This document shows positions 36,695-49,334 of a stretch of DNA of 64,000 bases, piece by piece (positions within the stretch are counted from its first letter, which is position 1; each line of letters begins with the position of its first letter). The stretch is from positions 1,488,001-1,552,000 of the forward strand of contig OZ038526.1 of assembly GCA_964036665.1 (NCBI GenBank), in the 5' to 3' direction. Origin of the DNA: Gordius sp. MW1. Taxonomy: Eukaryota > Nematomorpha > Gordioida > Gordea > Gordiidae. The notes under the pieces were generated by a model. The model saw nothing but the letters and a program-made list of their open reading frames with translations, was not told where the DNA came from and did not search any database. The translations under genes and the position numbers were made by a program.

Positions 36695-36836
36695 TAGTGT
36701 CGTATAAACGGCTGGGTCCCTGGTTTTAGTCGACTAAACATAAGAAAAATAGTTCAAAAACATCTTGGTCTATTTATGTTTAATCGACTAAAACCAAAGG
36801 TGAACCAAACAAAACCCAGCCGTTTTTACAACACTA
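36695..36836. mobile_element. TAGTGTTG-family MITE upstream of ACSBG-B
   Basis: Opens TAGTGTCGTATAAACGGCTG and closes CCCAGCCGTTTTTACAACAC then TA. The flanks ATTAGCAT and CTTACCAT match at 6 of 8 positions. It lies about 580 bp before the start codon of the plus-strand ACSBG gene. Confidence 0.82.
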
Positions 36837-37419
36837 CTTACCATATGTGTTGTTACACAAACAAACTGAAAGGGAACTCCTCGTTTTTAGTTCATTTTGC
36901 TTATAGGGGGGATACTTTAAACTTGTCTGATTTAATATTTAAACTTAAGTGGGTATAATTCACAAGTTGTGGATCTGCTTTTGCTGGTTTTTTTTTCAAA
37001 ACGGATCTAGCTAGGTGGGGACGGATCTAATAACATAATTTTAAAGGTAATAATCGTGTTCAAACTAAAAGCTGTTCATTTTATAAGCTAATATAAAATG
37101 CTTGATGTCTTGTGGGGTCAGGGTTGTTAGGGCAAGGGTTAGGGTTCTCAATTAGATTTGCTTGGCTTTTGAAATGATCAGCTTTTAGTTTGAATAAGAA
37201 TCGTAATAATCATGCCGACACCTAAGTGATGGTGCATTGCGGGAAAGTTAATTCCTTATTGAGTCAAGATGCTTAGGCAACGGGTTTGCCTTTAATTAAT
37301 AAGGTCTAAGGTGACGCAATGGCTCAATTTAATCCCCCTTTTAAGATATCGATCGATATGATACGCCTTTTTATTTCATTGCTAACCTTCATACACGCTC
37401 TAACATTCTAGCAACCTCG

Positions 37420-40400
37420 ATGATTGACCCATCTTCACCTAGCACCTACGGCGACGGACTACAAGGGGCCCCCCTGTTAACGCCCCCCGTCTCTCCCGTT
37501 ACCGGGATCCGCTCCCCTTCCATCAAGTCGGCATCGATGAGCGGGGCCTCCAAAAACCCCGGTCTGCCCCTACAAAACGGCTTTCACTACGAGAGAGACG
37601 TTGAAAGTAGTAAGTCTATTTTAAAACGAACTCTCGAATTTTTGTCCATCTATTTACGGAGAGAAACCTCCATTGTTGACGAATGGTTTAAGCTCTGTCT
37701 CACCACCGAGAATGAGCCGCCTCCTACCTTGTTTCTCTGTCAAAAAACATAGGACGTTATCCGCGCACCGGAGCAATTATGCTTCCGGCAAAATAGGCGC
37801 TCGTTCACGAGGCGCCTTGTCACTTTTATGTCCTGTCCTCCCTTGTTGTTTGAGACAAGAAGTACAACCTTTCACACTCTCCCGTCCCTCCCTCCCTCCC
37901 TCCCTCCCTCCCTCCCTCCCTCCCTCTTTTAGATGCGAATCGATACTATTGCATGATAAATGAATACATACATATACATACATACATACAAAAACTGCTT
38001 GTTCCCCACATTTACCCTACCTCAACCGAGAAATTTCATTTGCATTTTTGTCCCAAACCTATCCCCCCCCTCCCCCTCCCCTTCTTCTCGAATCCTATTA
38101 TAGAGTGTTAGGTTCTTTTTCCTGATTGGCAAGCAAAGGAAACACGTATAGCGTGATGATATAATAGAAGCATTCGCACGCTGCCTCCTTCATGTCGACT
38201 TTAAAGGCGTGTTTTAGGCGCCTTTATCATATACTTTTATGCAGGTAAAATTGATACATGAAATATACAACAAACGAGCATAAAATAATATTATGGATAA
38301 AAAAAAATTATTCATCAGATTCGTCAATAGCCAACACGGGCCATGTGTCAGATAAAGACTTGTAATAATATTTAGCTAATGCCAATTTTTTGGCGTAAAA
38401 TAAAGCTGGGTGAGTATTTAGCTTTGGGGGATCTGTTTCCTATCGATTTAAAAAATGCTAATGCTTTTTTGCCAAAAGTAGTTGAACAGGAAGCTGGTAT
38501 TGGAATAAAAGTTTAGAATGAGCAATGGCTCGGTATTTGAGTGTTTTACGATCTTCGGCACAAGAAAGTGGGTTATAATTATTATTATTATTAGTTGGCG
38601 CGCGTTTATCATTATTTTATATGAAGAGGTGATTGGTTGGTAGGGTTTCCCTCCCACGCAGGTGACCTGCCAGACCAGAAGTCGGTTAAAAGTTTGGTGG
38701 TAGACGAGCAGCTATCGATTGATCGATCCATTCATTCCTTGCCTAGAGGCCACCCCTACCTCCCCCCTACCTTTCCGGACTAAGTACAAAGCTCCTCGCG
38801 TTTATGCCCTCCTCCCTCTTGTTACACCGATTGCGCTTGTTAGAGTCTTTGGGAACCATCATTTTTGTTTTGAACCGGGGTTAACCCCTTTAGCCTCTGC
38901 CCCATAGATCGGTCATCAATACCTCTCAATGACTATTATTCATCTCTATCTCTCAAAATTATGGAATCGCCCATATAAGTCTGTCGCGACTTAGTATGCA
39001 CTTGTATAATAGTGCTTGGTTTGTGATTAATATCGAATTAAGATGATGGCAAAAAATTTAATACGAATTAATTTGAAATGGGTAGTGTTAAGGTTATAAG
39101 TCATTGCACACTGAGCGAAGCTAAAGAGGAAGCGTTAGAAGAGAGAGTTTACTACGGAAAATTAGTTTCAATTAGAGACCTGCAACGGGCCTGTTTAGGT
39201 CAGTTGGCCCGCCCGTAATAAAAATTTAAAAGCCCGACCCGGCCCGGGCCCGTCAAAATATTAAATTATAAACCCGGGCCCGGCTCGCTAAATTTATACA
39301 AAGCCCGGCCCGGGCCCTTAAAATTTTTATTTTTTGTTTAATTTTTTTTATCAATATGTTATACAATGGGTATGTGTTAAAAATGTTAATATTGTAAAAA
39401 TAATAAATTTGTAATTCCCGATCTGACTAAATCTTCTGTCTTTTAACAGGCGACCTTAGAGACCTACACGGCTGACCCGAAACCCGACCTGACCTTCGGG
39501 TTTGGGTTGAAAATTTTCAAATGTTTCCAGGTAGGTTTCGGGTTGAAAATTTTTAAATTTGGGTCGGGTCGAATTCGGGTTGAAAAAAAGTGAGTTTGCA
39601 GTTCTAGGCGACTTACAGATAAAATAATTTTTTACAAATTGCACTTCAGTATACATAAACTACAATATATAAGCCAAATACCCTTACCACCATTATAGAT
39701 TTTTAGGTTATTTATAAAAATAAAAAAACAGTGATATTTTTCAAAATTAACTTGCAGAAATAAATTTTAAATTTGGTAATGAGTATAAATATAAATAATC
39801 TTACAAAATATTAAATTAATTCACTCAATATTGCTAGAGGGCATAAATGGGGAGGCAAGGAGGGGCAGCTGCTCCCCCCTCCAATTTGCCCTACCTAAAT
39901 GCCCTCTAATTTAAAGTGGCCATGCCCATGAGATATCGTGTATAAATATCTTTATCATAGCCCATCATCAGGGGAAAAAATAATAAAAATAAAATGGAAA
40001 CCAGTTTTGTAAATTCTATTGTTTCTTTTTTATATCTATATCTCCGTTTTACTCACTTTACTTCATTTTTAATTTTCGAGACTTCATCTTCTCCCTTTTT
40101 ATTTTTATTATTTTTTCCCCTGATGATGGGCTTTTATAGCCAGAAATATCGCGTTTCATTTCCCTCTACCTACGCTATCAATCCAAATCCACCGATTTTA
40201 TACAATGACATTTATATAAACGGATTGAAAATTCTTGTTTTTATAATTTTCTAATTTATAATTATTTTATGTATATTAAATTAACAAGGAAATAAATTTT
40301 ATCTACATCTTAGTTCATTAATTTATCAATATCTTAACCCGCATTTTTATAGCCAGAAATATCGCGTTATGATTTCAAAGTAATAGTTTTTAGATTCTGA

Positions 40401-43400
40401 TAAATTTTTACTTTTAACGGGCCTTAAGTTTATCTAAGCCCGGCCCGAGCCCGTTAAGTTATATTACGGCCCGTCCAGACCCGGCCCGTTGTTTTATTTT
40501 AAGCAGAAGCCCGTTTAGGCCCGGCCCGCGGGCCGAGCCGTGCAGGTCTCTTTTTTCAATCACTGTATGAAACAATTAATTTTTTTTTTAAATGAAGGGT
40601 AAAGTTATTTTTGCTAATTTAATCCGTAGAAGGCTTTGGTACTCGAATCTTTGACTTAATTCTAATATTATTGAGTTTGAGAGTAGGATTATACGGTAAA
40701 TTAAAAATGCCTGTTTTATAAAAATAATTAAGATGTTCAAAAACACTTTATGACTTTTTTTAATTGCTATTATTTTTGTTTTTAAAATTATATGAATTTT
40801 AAAATCAAGTAGAAAACTTTTATTCAACAGCAACATTAATTAATTAATGAATGTGAGAGGATTCCTCATCAGCTGTTATCATATAAATCTGCGAACAAGA
40901 CTGTTTTTGAAGGTAGACATTTCATTTATTCAATTTTGTAATTCGGCCAAATAATTTTGCGACAATTTAAATGCATCCTAGGTCCCAAATTTGCAGACCA
41001 CCGCTACAAACTTGCCACCCCTCCGCCATCGGGTGACGATGGGTCCGGGGGCGAAGTGTCGTCGTATGTGGGCGTGAAGGCAACAGCCACCCGAAATACG
41101 AGCGTCGAAGGTTTAGCCCTTATCCCTCTTACCGATTATGGGCCCGGTGCCAATCAAGCCATAACCGTGCCCCAAAAATTTGCGCAAGTCGCTCGAGAAC
41201 AACCCAATGCCGTGGCCTTTTACGTTAAATCGACCCCGGATGCCGGCTGGCACGCAACCAACTACGCCGATTACTACCACCTGACCCGAACTGTGGCCAA
41301 GGCTTTTTTGGCTGTAAACCCCCTTTTAATTTTATTATAAGGCTGCTTTTCGGCCATTTACTCGTAATCGTAACTCTTTTTTTTCTCATACGCTACACAG
41401 CTGGGACTGCAGAGGTATCATTCGGTCGCTATCATGGGTTTCAATTCAGCCGAATGGTTTATCGCCAATTTTGCCGCCATATTTGCGGGGTAAGTTCATG
41501 CCTTAACAATTACCAAGCCGCCCTCCCTTAATAAAATCTCATTCTAGGGGCATATCGACCGGCGTTTACAGCACCAATAGCTCCGAGGCCTGTCTCCATA
41601 TACTTAACGATTGTCGCGCCAACATTTTTGTCGTGGAGGACGGAGCCCAGTTGAAGAAGGTTCTCATGGTTGGCGATCAATTGCCCCACCTCAAAGTTAT
41701 CGTCCAATATCGCGGCCAACTTGACCCCGCCTTGGTTGGGGATCCCAAATGTTCCAAATTCAAATTTATGAAGGTACCACAATTTGACATTACATATAAT
41801 CCACGACTCTATCATCTTTTCGTTTAACACCAAAAGTGGGATGATTTGGTTTCTTTCGGTCCAAACACGCCTGACGCCGTGCTGGATGACATTATAGATA
41901 GTCTGGGGCCTGGTAATTGCTGCAGCCTCATATATACCTCGGGCACTACTGGGAACTCCAAAGGGGTCATGATTAGTCACGATAATGTAGGCAACACACA
42001 TCAACCCTCTATATAATTTTGTTAAATTTATGATATTGATAATTTGTTATCATTTGACTCCTAGTTAATATGGACCGCACACCAAACTGCTCGAACCTTG
42101 AGGTTGAAGACCCGCCAGGAGACCTTTGTAACTTATTTGCCGTTGAGTCACATAGCTGCCCAAATTACGGACATGTATGTGACGATGGACAGCGCCTCTA
42201 CCGTCTGGTTTGCCAGCCCGGACGCTTTGAAGGTACTTACCCTCTCGTCTATTACCTTTTGTAATGTACCCTCTTTTCTCTATACCTCTAATGGGTAGCG
42301 ATCATTTGCAATTTTCACTCATTTATTGCAGGGATCTCTCCTTCCGACATTGAAGGAAGCCAAACCGACCATATTTGTTGGGGTGCCACGGGTGTGGGAA
42401 AAGATCGCCGAAAAGATGCAGACTGTCAGTAAGTCGGTTACCGGGGTCAAGCGAATCCTAGCCACCTGGGCCAAGAATATCGGTACCAAAGGCACCCAAG
42501 CAATCATGCTTGGGTAAGTCTATCTATTGTGTTTTCATTTTCTCGTCCCTTTTAGCCATTCACCTCTTGATCCATATACGTTTTATCATAATCATAAACA
42601 ATAGCAATCCCCTTCCCTGGGGTTGGTGGCTAGCCGACGCCCTAGTGTTTGCCAAGGTCAAGCGAGCCCTAGGTTTCGATCGGTGTCGTTACTTCATCTC
42701 AACAGGCGCTCCCACGGCTCGCCTCACCATTGATTACTTTGGTTCGCTCGGCATCCCCATCATGGAAGTGTACGGGATGAGCGAATGCACGGGCCCAGCC
42801 ACCCTCAATTACCCCATTCCGGGGGAACATTGGTACGGCTCTTCGGGTCTACCTCTTTGTGGTACTAACGTGAGGATATGCTACGAAGCCGATGATCACT
42901 CGCCCCAACGCGGTAGCCCGAGTGACGTAGGAGTACAGGTTGTTGAAGGGGGAACGGGTGTGGTTGGACAGGCGGCCGGTATCGGGGAGGTGGGTCCATT
43001 TCAAGTGCTGTTTGATATTTTTGTAACGTGTACATTCATATTAAACATATATTTCTGCTGCACATATTCAGATTTGTTTGAAAGGTCGCCACATATTTAT
43101 GGGATACCACAACATGGAACGCCAAACGCTCGACGCCCTTGATGCTGACGGTTGGTTGCACACGGGGGACGTGGGAAAGTTGCTAAAGACCAAAACAGGT
43201 GGTCCCTTTCTTTTGATCACCGGCAGAATTAAAGGTATGCACCTTTGATCTTCGCCAATTCTAGATGATTAATACCTCGTCCATGCTTTATTTTAAATTG
43301 CTATGTATTTTTAGAAATAATCATAACGGCTGGCGGAGAAAACATTGCTCCGATACCAATCGAGGATGCCATAAAGCAAGAACTTGGGCATATAGTTAGT

Positions 43401-44074
43401 AACGCTATGGTCGTGGGTGATTACAAGAAGTTTTTATCGGTCTTGCTCACCCTTAAAGTTCGTTTTCATTGTACTATTACTAACTGACGCCTTTGTACTT
43501 AAATTATGCGATGCCCAACAAATTTGTTGTTTTTAATACAGACTGAGGTAAACGATTTATCAGGACTACCCAGCGATAAGTTGATCCCCAGCGTGCAAGA
43601 GTATATCATCGGTACTTTGGGTTATACAGGACCTGCTCTTACATCCGTGGAACAAATTGTGAGCACCAAGCACCCCTTAATATATAAAGCCTTACAAGAA
43701 GGCATCGATAAAGCCAATACCAAATCGATCAGTAGAGCGGCAACAATTCGAAAATGGGCAATTGTTCCGATGGATTTTTCTATAGTCGGTGGGGAATTGG
43801 GTAAGGATATTTGGCAACAACTATATGCCTTTATTAACTATCGCTTAAAATAAAATTTGTGTTTGTATTTAATACACTAGGACCGACGATGAAGTTGCGT
43901 AGGCCAATTGTGATAAGAAAATATGCCCACATAATTGAATCTCTGTACGCGGATAAGGTGGACGAGTCAGGGAACGAGGTCAGGGGTAGTCCGGGAGCTG
44001 CTAGTAAGAGTGGAAGTAGTATCCTCATCGAAACCCATTGTAACGGGAACCTCGCTTTCACACCCGACGAATGA
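37420..44074 (+). CDS. ACSBG: Bubblegum-type long-chain acyl-CoA synthetase, paralog B, 12 exons, 821 aa
   Basis: Exons: 37420-37609, 40997-41313, 41401-41489, 41548-41773, 41837-41986, 42065-42232, 42332-42513, 42605-42989, 43072-43234, 43315-43457, 43542-43800 and 43881-44074. It has the same acyl-adenylate chemistry as paralog A. The AMP-binding core is [13 protein letters not shown] (about 307-319), with Ser where Pro is usual; [29 protein letters not shown] (about 497-505), GWLHTGD (596-602), [15 protein letters not shown] and a C-terminal KLRRPIVIRKYAHII follow. Compared with A it has a longer Ser/Pro-rich first exon, about 27 extra residues before GEICLKGRHIF (Gly/Val-rich, 556-567 region) and a longer tail. 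Introns 2-11 are short (57-102 bp) while intron 1 is 3.4 kb and full of repeats. The donor after exon 10 (GTTCGT) is weak. AATAAA at 44601 may end the transcript. Confidence 0.93.
37876..37925 (+). repeat. (TCCC)n tetranucleotide repeat
   Basis: About eleven TCCC units in ACSBG-B intron 1, followed by a short (CATA)n run at about 37962-37990. The minus strand is a GGGA repeat that could form G-quadruplexes. The opposing open frames here are products of the repeat. Confidence 0.95.
39173..40552. mobile_element. AGAGACCTGCA-family hAT-like element, 1.38 kb
   Basis: Opens TAGAGACCTGCAACGGGCC and closes CCGAGCCGTGCAGGTCTCT. The flanks GTTTCAAT and TTTTCAAT match at 7 of 8 positions. Both ends consist of GGCCCGGGCCCG-like units, and the core is AT-rich. 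No transposase is present. It lies in ACSBG-B intron 1 and contains another small element at 39457-39606, as well as a MITE fragment at about 39840-39930 whose end reads GGCCATGCCCATG. Confidence 0.83.
39457..39606. mobile_element. Small CGGGTTGAAA hAT-like MITE nested in the larger one
   Basis: Opens TAGAGACCTACACGGCTGAC and closes GAGTTTGCAGTTCTA. The flanks GGCGACCT (39449-39456) and GGCGACTT (39607-39614) differ at one base. Only 150 bp long, it is a short form of the 17050-17802 type and is younger than its host element. Confidence 0.85.
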
Positions 44075-46048
44075 TAAGGAACGGGGGGCGATAATAGCAA
44101 CTAATGTGATTATTGTTTACATATCTCATTATTTTACAATCATCCCTCTCGTCATATTACGAGACCAAATACCTTTATTTTTCCAACTCTCTTCGTTGCT
44201 CAACTTCCTTCCTATCAATTAGATCCGTTTGCTTTCTTTTGTACAAACCTTTCGTTGTTGTTATATACTTTTTGTGTCAACACTTACTAAAGCACTTAAC
44301 CCCATCGACACCACGTTGCTGCAAAACTTTAGTAATATCCAATCAAATGATGCATGGATTGAATAATATATCTTTTATTTACTCCTCACAAATTACATTA
44401 CAGTATGACTGTTATAAGAATTATTTGGTACCTTTAGGCTGTGATAGGTGGCATATATCATTATTAATCGGTATTATACGCGATAAATCAATGACCTTCT
44501 CCAGTACATTACTAATATATTATTTCACGCGCTGTCAAACTTCGTTAATATGTAGATTATTTTGTTTTATTCAAGGAGGACATTTTAAGAAGCCAACATA
44601 AATAAAGCATTTTGAAAATGAATTACGTAGCGATTGTTTAGGCCTTATTCAAAGATACACGGTAATATTTAAAAAAATGTAGTCGGGTGAAAGTCTTGAA
44701 AAAATTGGTAAATAAAATCTGGGTGTTTTTACCTTATTACTTGATAAATATTAAATCAAACGTTGAGTGTATTTGCGCAAAAAACCTAACTCACTTTGCT
44801 AGGTATTCAATGATTTGTGGAAAATTGGAGATCTCTATTGGATAAATTGTGTATCATAAAGCAATTATGACAAGTATAATAACTATAAACGCTACGAGGG
44901 CTTTCATTGGGTTTTAGGTCAGGTATTAACATGGATAGAAAACTAATTAGTATTTACTAATATAATTCTTTACAAATTTGAATCGAGGCTTTTATTTGAA
45001 TTTCTGTTATTGAGAGAAATGATCGAGACTTTTTTACGAAACTTTACAAAACATGTTTAAATGGACATAAATAGGGTCTGTAAGTTGCCTTATTATATGC
45101 TCATCGTTGAGCCAGTTAATTTATTTCAGAAACAAACCAGATAAAGGATATTTAATAGCATCGTCATAATAGCCAAATAAACCATCATATTTTTACTGCG
45201 GGTTTGACTACCAATATACATCTGGCCTTAAGAAATTTAGGAACTTGCATTTTATAAAATGCATTAAGAAATTCTTATACTATTTTGTAATTTGCTGCAT
45301 TGAGGCCATTAAAAATATCAACCTATTTAAAAAAATATATCTTAATTAGCTTGTTACAAAAATTATCTAAGTGTACCAGCAATTCAATTTTTAAATAATA
45401 TAACTATGAAATTATTTAGCCTTTGAGTCATTTATATTCATTAAGTCATATTTTCTATTTTGCCTGTTGCCTTAACGAATGGTGATGCCTTCGTGCAGCC
45501 TTATATGGAAATAATTTTAGATTTTCCCTGGCCCATATATGACCTTGTCAAAAACTCTATTTTAAATTCAAGCCCCGTGCTTAAATTCTTATATTACACT
45601 ATATATAATAGTACTACCTAATTAGAACATTGGTACCTTTATGATTTGGATTTCGATCATTCACATCCCTCACTATTCATATATCTTAACCTTATTATTT
45701 GAATATATAAATTCGATCACTCACACTACTCATTATAATTTGAATATACACAAGACATTCAATTATTTAAATACCTTACAATTCACCGTTATCCTCGCTA
45801 CATGTGTATATTAACATGATGTTTTAACTAAAAAAATTCATTAGAATCACTCCCAACTTTTGGTTATAATAATAAACTTACTCCATATTTAGTAATTAAG
45901 TAGAGACTTAATTCTCTACAGGTATACTTAATTTAAATAAAAATCTTTCGATCTTTTGTTAAAATCTTGTAATGTTACGCACTAGAGCCATTTTATATTA
46001 GTCATATGGAATTAGCCAATTTTTTAAATTTTTTCTTTAAATATACTC
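44075..46048. other. Intergenic between ACSBG-B and PARL
   Basis: The first 530 bp up to AATAAA (44601-44606) is probably the 3' UTR of ACSBG-B. The rest is AT-rich, with no repeat or gene recognised. The 5' end of the PARL transcript presumably lies in the last few hundred bases. Confidence 0.45.
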
Positions 46049-49000
46049 ATGAAAAATTACCATGGTTTAAATTGTCTAATTCGCCAATTTCGTACCAAAC
46101 CTGTCAAAGATATTGTAAAACTATCAAATGAGCAAGGGAATGCTTTCAATTTGGCTTCAAGGCAGGGAAAATCTTTCAGATCCTTTAGAACCTTACTCAA
46201 GCCAACTGGATTTTTAATTTCTGTAATTAGTGCATTGAGGTTTTTGTAATGTTACTAGGTTGCTGGTATTTCTGTGGCTGGATGCTCTATATGGCAATAT
46301 GAAAACATGAAAGATTATAGTAAAAAAGTATATGGAAACATATATATACAAAAGTATGGGATTTTAAGACAAAAAGTAATACGCTTTGCATTAGTATCTT
46401 TATTTTTTCAAGATTTATAATATTTGGAATCATGAGTTTAGTAAAGCTCAACAACTTACTGTTTTGCTGATTTGTCTCAATGCAGTTGTATTTGTATTTT
46501 GGCAATTTCCTCCCTTTCACCCATTTCTTTTGCAATATTTTACCTCACATCCATTATTAAGTAATTGTTTTAATAATTACATATAAATTTCATATAGAAA
46601 GCCCATGTTGGTCAATGCTTTTTTCAATATTTAGCCATTGTAACTTGTGGCATTTATCATTCAATATGATAGCTTTGTGGTCATTTGCTCCTGCAGCAAT
46701 ATCAATATTGGGGAGGGAGCAATTTTTAGCCTTTTACTTAACATCTGGTATATATATCTGATAGTTTTTAAGTTTGTTGATTTTAGGAACATTTGCCTCC
46801 CTGACCAGCTACATGTATAAATTAGCAATGGCTTCAACTTCTGTTTCTCTTGGTGCTTCTGGGGCTCTAATGGCTATTGTTGCCCTAGTTTGTTCACAAT
46901 ATCCTGATACTAAATTGGCCATAATATTTTTACCATGGTTCACTTTCTCAGGACTCACAGTAATTAATATTTTGTTAAAGTCAACTTTTTTTGTAATCCT
47001 ATGTTTTAATTCCAAAATAAATAATTTTCAATGATATTAAATATGTTGCTCAGTCTGGATTCACACACATAATTTTTATATTTAATCAATAAATTAATAG
47101 CATATAGGTGTTTAGAGTAGTATAATCATGTGGGTTGCTAGATTTGTAATTACTTATGATAGGTAAGGTTTAAGTAAAATTGTGTTACCTAAATTAAAAA
47201 TTCTTGACTTTGTTTTTTCAATTTAACCATTTTTATATTTTATCAATTTTTGCAGATTCTTTTTAACACTTCATAGGTTGGGTCAAAAATGCTAACACGG
47301 ATGGTATTTGGGGTTATAATTACCCCAAACTTTAAATAGCTATAACTTAGATATTATATAATATAAAATTGTCAAAATTTGCAAGAATAACATTTCAACT
47401 CTTCTACATTCATTAATATATTAATTTGGCTAATTGATCAAGTAGTTTAAATTTTATACCTATAATTTGAGCGACCCCCAAAAATTTTCCCCTAATGACT
47501 ATTTTGGCTCATACCAAAAAAACATATTTTATTTTATGGTTTAATCAATAAGATTATATTAAAGAAGGTTGAAACTATACATGTGGAAAATTTGGTAAAA
47601 AATAACTTAAAAACAAAAAATAGAGATGGTTAAAGTTAGGCAATTTTTAGCCTTTTGTTTTTTAAGGCAAAAAAAGTTACCATTGGTCTTAACTCATATT
47701 AAATATTTTTTTATAAATTTTATACAGATACATAATAAAATATAAAAATTAAGAATAAGGGCAATATTTAAATGAAAAATTTTACATAAGAAATTTTATG
47801 AAGCGGTAAAAATAGTTACATATACATTTTATATGTATAGTTATAGTCACTGCTAAATTCCATTATACTCTTAACTATTTAATCTGCAATAAGTATTTTA
47901 AAACAACCAAGAGGAGTTTTGGCTGCCCATTCATATAACTTTACTCCAGTTAAATGCAATACAAATTATGTTCCTTGTTATAACATTTTTATTAGGACAA
48001 ATTTTGTGCCACTTAGTATTGTCTTTCCCTCATATAAAAAAGCTTCTAAATTATTTCCTATAAAAGTAACTATTTTTGTTAGGCATCTTAATTAACTCTT
48101 CTTCATATTAATCTCCTGTTAACTCACTCTCAGATTTATGACTACTCATGTAGATATAATCATCAGAACCATCAAGAATTATTTGATAAAATGTTATAAC
48201 TGTTATTAAATACCATCTTCAGAAGAATAAGTATAAAAAATACTGCACTTTTTAAGATTAGACATATTAAAATTCAAAAAATGTGGGGAAAATTTTCACA
48301 AAGCACTTTAAAATACCACAAAGAAAAATTATCATGTTAAAACCAGAGTTTAAATGAATATTTTAAATAAAAAGAAATTTATACAAAAAATTTCTTCACA
48401 AAAGTGTTTACAATAATGGGTTTTAATAATATATTTCCTAAAAAATGTTGAAAATTTTTTTTTCTTTCATTTTATGGAAGGTGGGGTCGTGGAAGACCCC
48501 GGGCATCTAAAACACTCTCTATCTTAAAAACTATTGGATAAAAACTAGCCAAATTTTGCAGAGATATTCTGGGGTAAATTTTGTTAAGCTACTGAAAAAA
48601 TGAAATTGTAATATTCACTAATTTATTTTGTACAGCATTTTTAAACGGCTTGGGGTCATTATTACCCCACCCGACCTACGAAGTGTTAAATATACTGCTC
48701 TCTCTATAAACCTGTTTTAATAATTTTACACGCTTTGTCAGGGCTATGAAGCCTAAATTTTTTTTGGCAGGCTTAATATTTTTACAGATTTACTAATACA
48801 TAAAAGACTAAACTTCTCATAAATTTTGTAATCTAACACAAAAAAATTATACTTTTATTGATATTGCTTCTAAAAATTTAGGCTTGACCAAATCTAAATT
48901 ATCATTTATTCTTTTACCCTATGCATGTTTGTATAGTAGGTATATTCATTAACGGGTGTCTATAATTAATAATTGCATGTTATGATCAAAATTTTATTTT

Positions 49001-49334
49001 AAAGGCCCTTAGGGCAATGTTTGTCTTTGATAGTTTGGGTGTTTTGTTTCGATGGAAATTGTTTGATCATGCAGCTCACCTTGGAGGACTTTTATTTGGA
49101 TTGTAAGAACTATCAAATGTTAATTTATCATTTTATTAACAAATTTAATGTGTAAATATGAATGTATCTTATGTCAAAAAATAGAACTAACAAAAAGATT
49201 AACTGTGTATTTGTTATTTATTTACTTATTTATTTATTAATAGGTGGTATATGAAGTACGGAGATGAATACATTTGGAGTAAACGAGAATATATTTTATC
49301 AAAGTGGCACAATTTACGTAAATATAAATCATGA
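46049..49334 (+). CDS. PARL: PARL-type mitochondrial rhomboid protease, 7 exons, 300 aa
   Basis: Exons: 46049-46222, 46259-46327, 46413-46560, 46598-46747, 46787-46959, 49005-49102 and 49244-49334. This inner-membrane serine protease cleaves single-pass proteins such as PINK1 and PGAM5 in animals. The N-terminus (first 60 residues) is Arg/Lys-rich without acidic clusters, as expected for a mitochondrial presequence. IWQYENMK, an AQQLTVLLICLNAVVFVFWQ membrane segment and YFTSHP match PARL. The rhomboid core has H144, H149 and N153 (SHCNLWHLSFN), catalytic S205 in GASGA and catalytic H263 in DHAAHLGG, ending WYMKYGDEYIW. The length is below human PARL (379 aa), the shortening being mostly N-terminal. 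Introns 1-4 and 6 are 36-141 bp; intron 5 is 2 kb because of a transposon. All phases agree. Confidence 0.95.
47263..48689 (-). mobile_element. piggyBac-like fossil in PARL intron 5
   Basis: TTAA stands at both edges. The left end is TTAACACTTCATAGGTTGGG, and the right end inverted is TTAACACTTCGTAGGTCGGG; both are followed by GGGGT..ACCCC-type palindromes. In the middle, minus-strand frames read DGSDDYIYMSSHKSESELTGD, the acidic start common in piggyBac transposases, and after interruptions KDNTKWHKICPNK, resembling the W-containing N-terminal region. The remaining 1.4 kb is too short for a full transposase and has several stops and gaps, so it is an internally deleted, dead copy. Its TTAA ends differ from those of the 7667-11494 element, so it is a second piggyBac-like family. 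Confidence 0.75.

Larger units (their letters stand above)
27546..37419. other. Head-to-head intergenic region between the two ACSBG genes
   Basis: About 9.9 kb separates the two start codons. 27.5-33.2 kb is dense in MITEs, listed separately. 33.5-36.6 kb is AT-rich single-copy-looking sequence, with a pyrimidine-rich stretch near 33.60-33.85 kb that could be a promoter or untranslated exon, although nothing proves it. A short ATG frame at 36180-36284 is noted under findings. No complete gene is recognised. Confidence 0.5.

Noticed and set aside
37673-37983. Opposing frames rich in PPSLPPSLPP and GGREGGREGG
   Set aside because: Direct translations of the (TCCC)n repeat in ACSBG-B intron 1.
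38719-38907. 62-codon frame in ACSBG-B intron 1
   Set aside because: No similarity, no matching splice phase to the flanking ACSBG exons, and paralog A has no equivalent.
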